Source of the DNA: Ramlibacter sp.
GTDB taxonomy: Bacteria; Pseudomonadota; Gammaproteobacteria; Burkholderiales; Burkholderiaceae_C
NCBI RefSeq assembly: GCF_028291745.1
Contig: NZ_JAQGNQ010000085.1
Location: 1 to 38,444, forward strand
Length of the DNA stretch: 38,444 nt
Direction: 5' to 3'
The notes under the pieces are model-generated. The model did not search any database, had not been told where the DNA came from, and saw only the letters and a program-made list of their open reading frames with translations. Of this stretch, positions 8,164 through 15,470 are shown one piece after another; positions within the stretch are counted from its first letter, which is position 1; each line of letters opens with the position of its first letter. A program made the translations under genes and the position numbers.

Positions 8164-9069
8164 GTGCTGAACGACGCGACGGACCTGCGATTCTTCGTCG
8201 CGATCACGGAGGCGGGCTCGCTCGCCGAGGCGGCGCGCCGGCTGGACATCACGCCGTCGGCCGTCTCCCAGCACCTGCGCCAGCTGGAAAAACGCCTGGG
8301 CCTGCACCTCGTGCACCGCAGCACCCGCCGCTTCAGCCTCACCGACGAGGGCGAGCTGTTCTACGCCGGCGCACTCGACCTGCTGGCACGCATGGACCAG
8401 CTCACCGACAGCGTGCTCGCCCGCTCCGGCGAAGTCGCCGGAAAGCTGGACGTGTGCGGCCCCCTGGGCTTCGGCCGCCGCTACCTCGCCGGTGCCGTGG
8501 CGGAGTTCCATACGGCGCATCCCAAGCTGCTGGTGTCGCTGACTCTGTCCGACGTCGTGGCCGGCGCGGACGCGCAGCACTTCGACGTGATCGTGCACAT
8601 CGGCGACCTGCCGGATTCCAGCATGGTGGCCTACCCGATCGCACCCAACGAGCGCTTCCTGTGCGCTTCGCCCCAGTACCTGGCGCGCCGTCCGGCACCG
8701 GGCAACCCCGACGAACTCGCGCGGCACGACTGCCTCGTGCTGCGCGAGAACCAGGAGGACGTGACGCTGTGGCGGCTGCATCGCAAACGCGAAGAAGCCG
8801 CGGTACGCGTCGCACCACTGCTCTGGAGCAACGATGGAGAGGTGGTCAAGGAATGGGCGCTCATGGGCAAGGGGATCATGCTGCGCTCGGAGTGGGACGT
8901 CGCGGACCACCTGCGCGCCGGCAGGCTGGTGCGGGTGCTGCCGCACTGGCAGCCGGCCAAGGCCGACGTCGTGGTGTTGGTGGACCACCGTGTGCACATG
9001 TCGGCGCGCGTGCGCCTGTTCGTGTCCGCGCTGCAGGCGCGCTTCCGGCCGGCGCCGCCGTGGCGCTGA
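8164..9069 (+). CDS. LysR-family transcriptional regulator
   Basis: The product has 301 residues. The N-terminal helix-turn-helix is canonical (DLRFFVAITEAGSLAEAARR, then TPSAVSQHLRQLEKRLGLHLV). An effector domain follows, with AQHFDVIVHIGDLPDSS and a C-terminal DHRVHMSARVRLFVSALQ ending. The subgroup resembles CrgA-like LysR members by these segments. GTG is taken as the start because the domain begins only a few codons later. It follows the D-serine-dehydratase-like gene by 44 bp on the same strand and ends the island. It is therefore the best local candidate to regulate the operon, perhaps through the TTA-N11-TAA site at 3281. Confidence 0.88.
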   Translation: MLNDATDLRFFVAITEAGSLAEAARRLDITPSAVSQHLRQLEKRLGLHLVHRSTRRFSLTDEGELFYAGALDLLARMDQLTDSVLARSGEVAGKLDVCGPLGFGRRYLAGAVAEFHTAHPKLLVSLTLSDVVAGADAQHFDVIVHIGDLPDSSMVAYPIAPNERFLCASPQYLARRPAPGNPDELARHDCLVLRENQEDVTLWRLHRKREEAAVRVAPLLWSNDGEVVKEWALMGKGIMLRSEWDVADHLRAGRLVRVLPHWQPAKADVVVLVDHRVHMSARVRLFVSALQARFRPAPPWR

Positions 9070-9118
9070 ACGGACCCGCGCGGGCGACGCACTGCCAGCC
9101 ACCGCAGGAGATCCCGAC

Positions 9119-9487
9119 GTGAGCATCGAGCGAATCCGCCAGCGCATCGTGACGCGCGTACTCGGCGCGGCGCCCTTGGCCGAGCGCTGCTACGAACGGA
9201 CGCTGCCGCTCCTGGACGGGTACGCCGTCGCCGCGTATGCGGTGCGCAGCCCGGTCACCCTGCGCTTCGCGGGCTACGCCAAGCTGTTCCACGGGCCGGT
9301 GGGCACCTACTGGGACGCGCCGCACGCGGTCCGCAAGTTCGCCAGCCGCGGCGAGCATCCCTGCGGCTACGACGCCGTCGAGGACGCGCTCGCCACGGGA
9401 CTCGCCTGGCTGTCCCGCGGTGGCCTGGTGCGGCAGCTGCGGCTGCAGGCGCGGCTGGAAAGCCTGCGCAACCCCGCCTTTCCCTGA
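9119..9487 (+). CDS. Conserved-looking hypothetical protein (122 aa)
   Basis: A GTG start is supported by AGGAG (9106-9110) at 8-base spacing. The product is 122 residues, cytoplasmic by appearance, and rich in Arg/Ala/Leu. Aromatic patches stand out (LRFAGYAKLFHGPVGTYWD). No family is recognised. It lies 17 bases upstream of an atypical response regulator, and the two may form an operon and work together. No transmembrane segment, Cys cluster or nucleotide-binding motif is seen. Confidence 0.6.
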   Translation: MSIERIRQRIVTRVLGAAPLAERCYERTLPLLDGYAVAAYAVRSPVTLRFAGYAKLFHGPVGTYWDAPHAVRKFASRGEHPCGYDAVEDALATGLAWLSRGGLVRQLRLQARLESLRNPAFP

Positions 9488-9504
9488 ATGCCGAGGAGAC
9501 CCTC

Positions 9505-10191
9505 ATGAAGATCCTGCTCGCGGACGATGATCCCGTGGCCCGCCAATGGGTCGGGCAGCTGCTGCGTCCGCATGCCCGCACGCTGCTGCTCGCGCGCGAC
9601 GGGGAGGAGGCCTGGGCGCTGCTCGCCGGCGGCAGCAGGCCGTGCATCGCCGTCGCCGACGTGTGGATGCCACGCACGGGCGGGCTCGAGCTGCTGCGCC
9701 GGGTGCGGGCGCACGCCGCGTGCTCCGACCTGCCCATGATCCTGGTCGGCCATGCGGCGGACCCGCAGATGCTGCAGGAGGCACGGGCGCTCGGGGCGTC
9801 GACCTTCCTGCTCAAGCCGCAGCTGGCGGCGCAGGCACGCTGCGTGGCCGCAGCCCTGGTGCGCCAGTCCCGGCGCTGCCGCAGCGAACATTTCCTGATG
9901 ACCCTGCGGCGCACCGGCACGGACCTCGACGCGCTGGAGCGCTCGCTGTGCGCGCTGCGTTACGACCTGCACGCGAGCGCCGGTGGCTCGCACGAAGTCA
10001 CGCTCGACACGCTGCACGCACGCAGCGCGGACCTGGGGCTGCGACGCTGCGCCGAACTGGTCGAGCGCGCGGCCAGCGAAGAGCCGGCTGCGGCCAAGGT
10101 GCTGCTGCGCGAATGCGCGGCGCTCGTGCAGGACCAGCTGGATGAAATCGGCTGCGTCCCGCCGGCGGCCGAATACCGGCTGGCGGCCTAG
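9505..10191 (+). CDS. Atypical CheY-like response regulator with a helical C-terminal domain
   Basis: The product has 228 residues. The receiver domain (1-120) has LLADDDP, the phospho-acceptor Asp52 in VADVWMPRTGG, and Lys104 in FLLKPQ. The conserved Thr/Ser after strand 4 is replaced: the segment reads PMILVGHA, with Gly at that place, which may alter switching. The C-terminal ~110 residues are mostly helical (TDLDALERSLCALRY, RCAELVERAASEEPAAAKVL). They match no DNA-binding domain I recognise. No HPt-type His motif is evident. GAGGAG lies 6 bases before the ATG. No kinase is adjacent. Output unknown; protein-protein interaction is likely. Confidence 0.8.
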   Translation: MKILLADDDPVARQWVGQLLRPHARTLLLARDGEEAWALLAGGSRPCIAVADVWMPRTGGLELLRRVRAHAACSDLPMILVGHAADPQMLQEARALGASTFLLKPQLAAQARCVAAALVRQSRRCRSEHFLMTLRRTGTDLDALERSLCALRYDLHASAGGSHEVTLDTLHARSADLGLRRCAELVERAASEEPAAAKVLLRECAALVQDQLDEIGCVPPAAEYRLAA

Positions 10192-10204
10192 CGGCGATGG
10201 GCAT

Positions 10205-10221
10205 CGCGCAGCTGCTGCGCG
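10205..10221 (+). terminator. GC-rich hairpin downstream of the response regulator
   Basis: A 7-bp perfect stem (CGCGCAG / CTGCGCG) with a 3-base loop begins 13 bases after the stop at 10191. There is no T-run after it, so intrinsic termination is uncertain. A second complementary pair (AACGCG 10223-10228 and CGCGTT 10245-10250) lies just downstream. Confidence 0.3.
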
Positions 10222-10367
10222 CAACGCGGTAAGGGCATGGCACGCGCGTTACAGCAGTCATGCTGGCGGCCATACGCGCCCGGCGACCTGCGCTTACGAT
10301 CCGGCGTGCCTTTCGAGATGCTTCCGTCCCTGTCTGCGGCCGCCGCTTGCCATGGAGCGCCCGCGTG

Positions 10368-10946
10368 ATGCTGGTCGCGCCCAGCTGCGTGCTGCTGCTG
10401 ATCGTGGCGACGCTGGTGCACTACGAGGCGCTGCGGGTCCTCGGGTTCACGTTGCCGCTGCTGCCGATGCCCTCGCGCGCCAAGGTGATCGTCCTGATCA
10501 TCGGCGCGTTCGCGGCCCATGCGATCGAGATCGGGCTGTTCGCCGGCGCGATGCAGGGGCTGGCGCACTGGGCGGATCCGGCCGCTTTCGGCAGCGCCCA
10601 GCCCCTCGACTTCAGCCGCGTGCTCTACTTCTCGGCCGAGACCTACACGTCGCTCGGCTACGGTGACATCGTGCCGCACGGCCCACTGCGACTGCTGGCT
10701 GGGGCCGAGGCGCTGACGGGCTTGCTGATGATCGGCTGGTCGACTTCCTACGTGGTCCTCACGATGGAACGCTTCTGGGACTGCCCTGCTCCTGAAGTCG
10801 CCAATGAACGCGTGCTTGCGGGTGGCCGGGGCCTGCCGCGTGGGCGCGCCGAGATGCGGCCGCTACGCGCCCAGACCGTCCGACCGTGGCGCCGGCGGCG
10901 GCGGTCGCCGGGTCGCGGCAGGGGCGCGCCGACTTCGTTGCCGTGA
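10368..10946 (+). CDS. Two-transmembrane ion channel (K+-channel-like)
   Basis: The product has 192 residues. A first membrane helix lies at about 3-20 and a second at about 42-65. Then comes a pore loop with the K+ selectivity-filter-like sequence TSLGYGD, and a last helix ending TSYVVLTMERFW. This matches the bacterial Ion_trans_2 family of small channels. The start is uncertain: GTG 10365 or an ATG at 10260 are alternatives, but the N-terminus fits best from 10368. The ~50 residues after MERFW are Arg/Pro-rich low-complexity sequence. I would not expect this tail in the family. It looks like run-on caused by a deletion or frameshift, and a decayed Bug gene lies just downstream. Confidence 0.72.
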   Translation: MLVAPSCVLLLIVATLVHYEALRVLGFTLPLLPMPSRAKVIVLIIGAFAAHAIEIGLFAGAMQGLAHWADPAAFGSAQPLDFSRVLYFSAETYTSLGYGDIVPHGPLRLLAGAEALTGLLMIGWSTSYVVLTMERFWDCPAPEVANERVLAGGRGLPRGRAEMRPLRAQTVRPWRRRRRSPGRGRGAPTSLP

Positions 10947-11045
10947 CCGGGATCGCGCAGGGTCGATTCCAGAGCGGCATCACCCGTATTCCGGGCGGGG
11001 TACAGCTGGCAACGCGCAGCCCTGCAGGCAGAATCCCGACGCGCG

Positions 11046-11237
11046 GCCACCGAAGTGATCCGCCGCCTGAACACCGAAACCATGGCGATCCTGCGGCAGC
11101 CGCAAGTGCGCGCGGAGCTGATCGCGCTGGGCACCGATCCCATGGACTTCGGGCTGAACGAAACTGCCGCCTGTATGAAGTCGGAAGTGGTGCAATGGGC
11201 CAAGGCGGTGAAGCTCGCCGGCGTCACCGGCGACTGA
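11046..11237 (+). pseudogene. C-terminal remnant of a second Bug/TctC binding-protein gene
   Basis: The reading ATEVIRRLNTETMAILRQPQ onward to KAVKLAGVTGD is the terminal ~60 residues of a Bug substrate-binding protein. It includes the QRLN-type helix, a VRAELIALGTDP segment and the closing VVQWAKAVK helix; compare RLNNEIRTALTSPAVVERF and KWAKVVKFSGAKID in the intact gene at 3400. The preceding ~260 residues and the signal peptide are absent. In-frame sequence back to the channel stop (10946) does not resemble the family. No start or ribosome-binding site is credible. It is therefore a deletion remnant, just upstream of two DUF1028 genes. Confidence 0.75.
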
Positions 11238-11301
11238 TCCCCCTCGCCCTCCAGCGGCTGCCAGAATGGCGGCTGCCTCCAGAAAGGAAACAGTCCATCC
11301 C

Positions 11302-12021
11302 ATGAGCCATTCCATCCTTGCCCGCTGCGCGCGCACCGGCCAGTTCGGCATCGCCCTGGCGAGCGTCTCGCTCGCCGCCGGCGCCGACCTCGATGCCGCC
11401 GTGCGCCCGAACGTCGGCGCGATCCTGATTCGGGGCGCGCGCAGCTTCCGCCTGAACCGGCTGGCCACCAACCTGCTCGCGCAAGGGCATGGCCCGGCGC
11501 ACGTGCTGCGGCAGCTGGAACAGTCGGACTCCGATTTCGACCTGCGCCAGGTGGCGATCATCGACCGTGAGTCCACGCTGGCGACGCACTCCGGCGCCGG
11601 GCTGCGCGCGTGGAGCGGCCTGCGCTGCGGCAGCGCTTATGCGGTGCTGTGCGAGCACGTCGCCGACGAGCGCATTGCGGCGGCCATGGCCGCCGCCTTC
11701 GAGGCCGCACCCGCGGACGACCTGGACCACCGCCTGCTCTGCGCGCTGGAAGCCGGCACTGCCGCCGCGGGCAGCAGCGCGCGCCCCGGGCTGGCCCTGC
11801 GGTCCGCCGCGCTGGTCACCTGGGGTCGGCGCGACTATTCGGATCTCGAGGTGCGCGTCGACCTGCACGAGCAGCCGGTCAAGGAGCTGCGGCGCGTCTA
11901 TGCCGACATGAAGCCGTCGGTGGAGTACTACGAGCAGCGCGCGCGCAACCCGAGCCAGGCGATGCACCACCGCGAGTTCGCGGGACTGCTCAAGGCGCAA
12001 CAGACGCAGGACCCTTCATGA
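11302..12021 (+). CDS. DUF1028 family protein (Ntn-hydrolase-like), copy 1
   Basis: The product has 239 residues and begins with the family signature SILARCARTGQFGIALASVS. LLAQGHGPAHVLRQLEQSD and VAIIDRESTLATHSG follow, all typical of DUF1028. That family is predicted to have an Ntn-hydrolase-like fold, and its substrate is unknown. The first residues after Met (Ser-His-Ser) differ from the TYSI/TFSI of most members. An AAAGGAAA stretch about 12 bases upstream of the ATG is a modest ribosome-binding site. The stop overlaps the start of the second copy (ATGA), so the two are surely co-translated and may form a heteromer. Confidence 0.85.
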   Translation: MSHSILARCARTGQFGIALASVSLAAGADLDAAVRPNVGAILIRGARSFRLNRLATNLLAQGHGPAHVLRQLEQSDSDFDLRQVAIIDRESTLATHSGAGLRAWSGLRCGSAYAVLCEHVADERIAAAMAAAFEAAPADDLDHRLLCALEAGTAAAGSSARPGLALRSAALVTWGRRDYSDLEVRVDLHEQPVKELRRVYADMKPSVEYYEQRARNPSQAMHHREFAGLLKAQQTQDPS

Positions 12022-12710
12022 CCTATTCGATCATCGCGCGCTGCCCGCGCACGCAACGCTTCGGCATCGCCACCGCCACCTTTTCGATCGCCTGCGGGCG
12101 GCGCAACGAAAGCATCCGGGCCAATCTCGGCGTCAGCAAGTCGCAGGCCTTTTACCTGCGGCAGGTGGACGTCGCGGCGCTGAACATGCTGGCGCAGGGG
12201 CACACGCCGGAGCACGCGATGCGTTCCTTCGCGCAGAGCGATCCCGACTTCGCGTACCGGCAATTCGGCATCATCGATCGCGAAGGCCGCGTCGCGATGC
12301 ACAGCGGCGACAAGATCAATCCGTGGAGCGGACACGAGGTCGGAGTCGACTTCGCGGCCTATGGCAACACGCTGCGCGGACCGGCAACGCTGGCGGGCAT
12401 CGTCGCGGGCTTCCATGCCTCGCCCGGGGCGGCGCTGGAGGAGCGGCTGCTGCAGGCCATCGAAGGCGGCCGCGACGGCGGCGGCCAGGCCAGCCGCGGC
12501 GAGACGATGCCGGAGCGCTCGGCATGGCTGCGGGTCGTGGGCCAGCAGGACTGGCCCGAGGTCGACCTGCGGGTGGACCTGCATGGCGACGCGGTCGGCG
12601 CGCTGCGCCGCCTCCACAGCGAGTATCGGCACTACGCCGGCTACTACGCCGAGCGCGATCGCCGGCCGCGCGAAGCCGTCTTCGAAGAGGACTTCGTGGC
12701 GGGGCTGTAG
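12018..12710 (+). CDS. DUF1028 family protein (Ntn-hydrolase-like), copy 2
   Basis: The product has 230 residues and begins MTYSIIARCPRTQRFGIATA, the family consensus opening. The same blocks as in copy 1 follow (MLAQGHTPEHAMRSFAQSD, FGIIDREGRVAMHSG) and a similar C-terminus (LRRLHSEYRHYAGYYAERD). The two copies are clearly homologous but have diverged. Copy 1 lacks the INPWSGH form of the central loop and reads LRAWSGL. The ATG lies within the stop of copy 1. Function unknown. DUF1028 genes often neighbour peptide or amide metabolism, and an amidase follows at 12952. Confidence 0.87.
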   Translation: MTYSIIARCPRTQRFGIATATFSIACGRRNESIRANLGVSKSQAFYLRQVDVAALNMLAQGHTPEHAMRSFAQSDPDFAYRQFGIIDREGRVAMHSGDKINPWSGHEVGVDFAAYGNTLRGPATLAGIVAGFHASPGAALEERLLQAIEGGRDGGGQASRGETMPERSAWLRVVGQQDWPEVDLRVDLHGDAVGALRRLHSEYRHYAGYYAERDRRPREAVFEEDFVAGL

Positions 12711-12802
12711 CGCACGGCGGTGCGGCTGTGCACTGCGACGGTGCCGACGCGCGCACCAGCGCGCACGCCTTCAGTGCCCAGCCGCGCAAAGTACTGTCTT
12801 GA

Positions 12803-12824
12803 GTGGCATGCGGGTGGCATGCGG
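12803..12824. repeat. Perfect tandem 11-bp repeat upstream of the amidase
   Basis: GTGGCATGCGG is present twice, head to tail with no gap, each copy containing the palindrome GCATGC. It lies 128 bp before the amidase start in a 241-bp gap. A tandem repeat with one-turn spacing is a common form for a regulator binding site. Confidence 0.5.
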
Positions 12825-12834
12825 ATGAAACGCG

Positions 12835-12846
12835 CGATGCGCATCG
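12835..12846. promoter_or_regulatory. Perfect 12-bp palindrome, candidate operator
   Basis: CGATGCGCATCG reads identically on both strands and starts 10 bp after the tandem repeat. Together they form a compact dyad-plus-repeat block in the amidase upstream region. GC-rich palindromes occur by chance at this composition, so this is suggestive only. Confidence 0.35.
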
Positions 12847-12951
12847 GGAGAGTGTGGCGAGCGCCGACTGGCACGCAAGCTGCGTGACTGCGCCGGCTGC
12901 CGCCCTGCCCGGGACGGCGCTACCGACGATCCATCCCGTAACCATCCACGC

Positions 12952-14520
12952 ATGCCCACTCTTTCGCCCATCCTCCGTCGCCCTCTCGTCGCCGCCGCTA
13001 TCGCCATGACCCTCGTGCAGGCTCCCGCCCACGCGAAGCCCTTCGTGCTCGAAGAGGCGACCGTCGAAAGCATCCACGCGGCCTACCGCGACGGCACGCT
13101 GACGTCCACCGAACTGGTCAAGCGCTACCTGGCGCGCATCGATGCCTACGACCAGCAGGGGCCGACGCTGCGCGCCTTCATCACGGTCAATCCGAATGCG
13201 CTCGCCGAGGCGGCACGGCTGGACGCCGAGTACAAGGCGAAGCACGGGCACGTGGGCCCGCTGCACGGCATCCCGATCGTGCTGAAGGACAACTTCAACA
13301 CCAGGGACCTGCCCACCAGCGGCGGCAACGCGGCGATGAAGCGCTCGCAGCCTCCGTCGGATGCGTTCACGGTGGATCGCATGCGGCGTGCCGGCGCCAT
13401 CATCCTCGGCAAGACCAACATGCAGGAGTTCGCCCGCGGCGGCGTATCCCTCAGCAGCCTCGGTGGCCAGGTGCTCAATCCCTACGACCTGAGCCGCACG
13501 CCGGGCGGCTCCAGCGGCGGCACCGCCGTGGCGCTCGCGACCAACATGGCGGTGCTGGGTACCGGCAGCGACACCGGCCAGTCGATCCGCTCCCCGGCCT
13601 CCGCCGTCAGCCTGGTCGGCATCCGCCCCACGCGCGGCCTCGTCAGTCGCGCCGGCGTGATGCCCAACAGCCTGACGCAGGACGAAGTCGGGCCGCTCGC
13701 GCGCACCGTCAGGGACGCGGCCACGCTGCTGGACGTGATGGCCGGCTACGATCCGAAGGACCCGATCACCGCACTGGGCGTCGGCAAGCATCCGGCCAGT
13801 TACGTCGCCGCGCTGAAGGGTGCGACGCTCAAGGGCGCACGCATCGGCGTGCTCACCAACGTGTACGGCAAGGAGCCGCGCCACGCCGAGGTCAACCGCG
13901 TGATGGAGCAGGTGATGCGGACGATGGAGACGCAGGGGGCGCAGGTCGTGCGCTTCGACCTGCCCGGCTTCGACCAGCTGGCCGGCAACGTCAGCACGGA
14001 TCGCTACGAGGCGCGCGCCGTGTTCGACCAGTACTTCGCGGACCTGGGCCCGAACCAGCCGGTCACGAGCTTCCGCCAGCTGGTCGACACGAAGAGCGCC
14101 ACGCCCGACGTGCAGAAGACGATGGAAGCCGAGATCGCCATCGAGGATGGCATGAGCAGCGCGGCCTACCGCGAACGCACGCTGAACCGCGAGAAGCTGC
14201 GCATCCTGCTCGCCGCGAAGATGGCGGACCTGCAGCTGGATGCGATCCTCTATCCGCTGCAACGCGTGCTGGTGGCGCCCGCCGGTGGCGTCGACCAGCC
14301 GGAACGCAACGGCGTGCTGTCCCACGGCACCGGCTTTCCGGCGGTGACTTTCCCCGGCGGCTTCTCCACCCCGACGGCTTCGGCGCCCATCGGCGTGCCG
14401 GTGGGTGCGGAGCTGCTCGGGCCGGACTACTCCGAACCCAGGCTGTTGTCCTATGCCTATGCCTTCGAGCAGGCCGCGCACGTGCGCAAGCCGCCCGTGA
14501 GCACGCCGCCCCTGCGCTGA
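12952..14520 (+). CDS. Exported amidase (amidase-signature family)
   Basis: The precursor has 522 residues, with a signal peptide ending near PAHAKPF (about residue 28). The amidase-signature Ser-cisSer-Lys triad is complete: Lys112 in VLKDNFNT, Ser187 in TPGGSSGG and Ser211 in TGQSIRSPA. The Gln before Ser211 occurs in peptide-amidase-like members in place of Gly. The enzyme should hydrolyse carboxamides, such as C-terminal peptide amides or small amides, in the periplasm. It follows the DUF1028 pair on the same strand after a 241-bp gap with its own putative operator. No strong ribosome-binding site is visible before the ATG. Confidence 0.92.
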   Translation: MPTLSPILRRPLVAAAIAMTLVQAPAHAKPFVLEEATVESIHAAYRDGTLTSTELVKRYLARIDAYDQQGPTLRAFITVNPNALAEAARLDAEYKAKHGHVGPLHGIPIVLKDNFNTRDLPTSGGNAAMKRSQPPSDAFTVDRMRRAGAIILGKTNMQEFARGGVSLSSLGGQVLNPYDLSRTPGGSSGGTAVALATNMAVLGTGSDTGQSIRSPASAVSLVGIRPTRGLVSRAGVMPNSLTQDEVGPLARTVRDAATLLDVMAGYDPKDPITALGVGKHPASYVAALKGATLKGARIGVLTNVYGKEPRHAEVNRVMEQVMRTMETQGAQVVRFDLPGFDQLAGNVSTDRYEARAVFDQYFADLGPNQPVTSFRQLVDTKSATPDVQKTMEAEIAIEDGMSSAAYRERTLNREKLRILLAAKMADLQLDAILYPLQRVLVAPAGGVDQPERNGVLSHGTGFPAVTFPGGFSTPTASAPIGVPVGAELLGPDYSEPRLLSYAYAFEQAAHVRKPPVSTPPLR

Positions 14521-14533
14521 TCTTGCGCAAGCC

Positions 14534-14568
14534 CGGCGCCCTGGTGCTTTTGCCGCGCCGGGGCGCCG
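14534..14568 (+). terminator. Inverted repeat after the amidase
   Basis: CGGCGCCC (14534-14541) and GGGCGCCG (14561-14568) are exact complements flanking a 19-base loop, starting 14 bases after the amidase stop. It lacks a T-tract. It may be a weak terminator or an mRNA-stabilising hairpin. The rest of the gap to 14732 holds a second short dyad around 14641-14655 and no gene. Confidence 0.3.
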
Positions 14569-14732
14569 CACGCCTGTCACTGCCGGACGCGCGCCTTGAA
14601 ATTCGCGCGCTTTTACCCGGCGTTTACCCCAATCGAACCTGCGCGCAATGCGCGCCGCTCCAAATGCGCGGCGGCGTGGTGCGGGAGCAGCAGCACCGCC
14701 GATTTTCCAATTCGCATTCTCGGAGGTGCCCC

Positions 14733-14858
14733 ATGAAGATTTACATCCAGCAGTTCGTTCGCAGCGTGCCCGCGCCCGCAGTGGCTTGCCCGATCGGTCA
14801 CGGCGCAGGCGTGGTCAGTGCGACCGCGCCGGCCAAGGTCATGGTCGGCTGCCGCTGA
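14733..14858 (+). CDS. Possible 41-residue small protein
   Basis: An ATG 6 bases after a strong GGAGG (14722-14726) opens a 41-codon frame starting MKIYIQQFVRSVPAP. It contains two Cys (about residues 19 and 40) and a Gly/Ala/Val-rich middle. It ends 14 bases before the Spy-like gene, whose own ribosome-binding site overlaps its stop. This arrangement suggests a translated small gene or leader peptide of the same transcript. No family recognised; length gives little statistical support. Confidence 0.45.
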   Translation: MKIYIQQFVRSVPAPAVACPIGHGAGVVSATAPAKVMVGCR

Positions 14859-14872
14859 AAGGAGCACGAGCC

Positions 14873-15379
14873 ATGAATTCATCGACATCCAGGCTGGCGT
14901 TCTGCTGCGCCGGCGGCGTGCTGGCCATTGCCTGCAGCCTGCCGGCCCAGGCCCAGTTCGGCGGCGGCGGCATGGGCGGCGGGCGGCGCGGCGGGAGCAG
15001 CCCCAACGCGGTGGCACCGCACGACGCCGACGCGCCGCAGGGCGTCTCCGCCGCGGATGCCTTGTACCAGGTCCGCATGGGCCTGCTCATCACCCCCGAG
15101 CAGGCGCCCGCCTGGGAAGCGTTCTACCGCGCCTATCTCGGCTGGATCGCCATCCCCACCGATCCGCGCAGCTCGGCGCAGGTGGCTGGCGCGCTGCAGT
15201 CGGCGCAGCGACAGCTCACGCTGGCGCAGAACCGCTTTGCCGCCACCGAGGACCTGGCGCAGGCCGCCAAGACGCTGCTCGCCGGTCTCACGCCGACGCA
15301 GCAGCAGGCAGCGGACGACCTGCTCCCGCGCCTGTTCGCATTGAGCTCGCCCGCCGGCCAGCGCATCACCGCGCGCTAG
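14873..15379 (+). CDS. Spy/CpxP-like periplasmic protein (LTxxQ motif)
   Basis: The precursor has 168 residues. A signal peptide is clear (LAFCCAGGVLAIACSLPAQA), followed by a Gly/Arg-rich linker. The mature part is helical. Two motifs of the ITPEQ...W and LTPTQQQAADDLL type are the hallmark of Spy/CpxP/heavy-metal-resistance chaperone-like proteins. These bind unfolded periplasmic proteins or sense metals or envelope stress. The family is small, and the Gly-rich linker is longer than usual. AAAGGAG (14858-14864) lies 8 bases before the ATG and overlaps the preceding small ORF. Its converging neighbour is the MocR regulator. Confidence 0.72.
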   Translation: MNSSTSRLAFCCAGGVLAIACSLPAQAQFGGGGMGGGRRGGSSPNAVAPHDADAPQGVSAADALYQVRMGLLITPEQAPAWEAFYRAYLGWIAIPTDPRSSAQVAGALQSAQRQLTLAQNRFAATEDLAQAAKTLLAGLTPTQQQAADDLLPRLFALSSPAGQRITAR

Positions 15380-15470
15380 CAGGCGGCTTGCGGCTTCGCC
15401 GGAACCCGCGTTCGGGCATTCGGCCAGGGGATGCGTCTCGTGCAGCACCTGTCGGGGCACGTTTCTTCTC

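Noticed and set aside
10804..11058. Open frames around the channel tail that could hold more of the Bug gene
   Set aside because: None of the frames on either strand shows Bug motifs; only the last 62 codons are recognisable.
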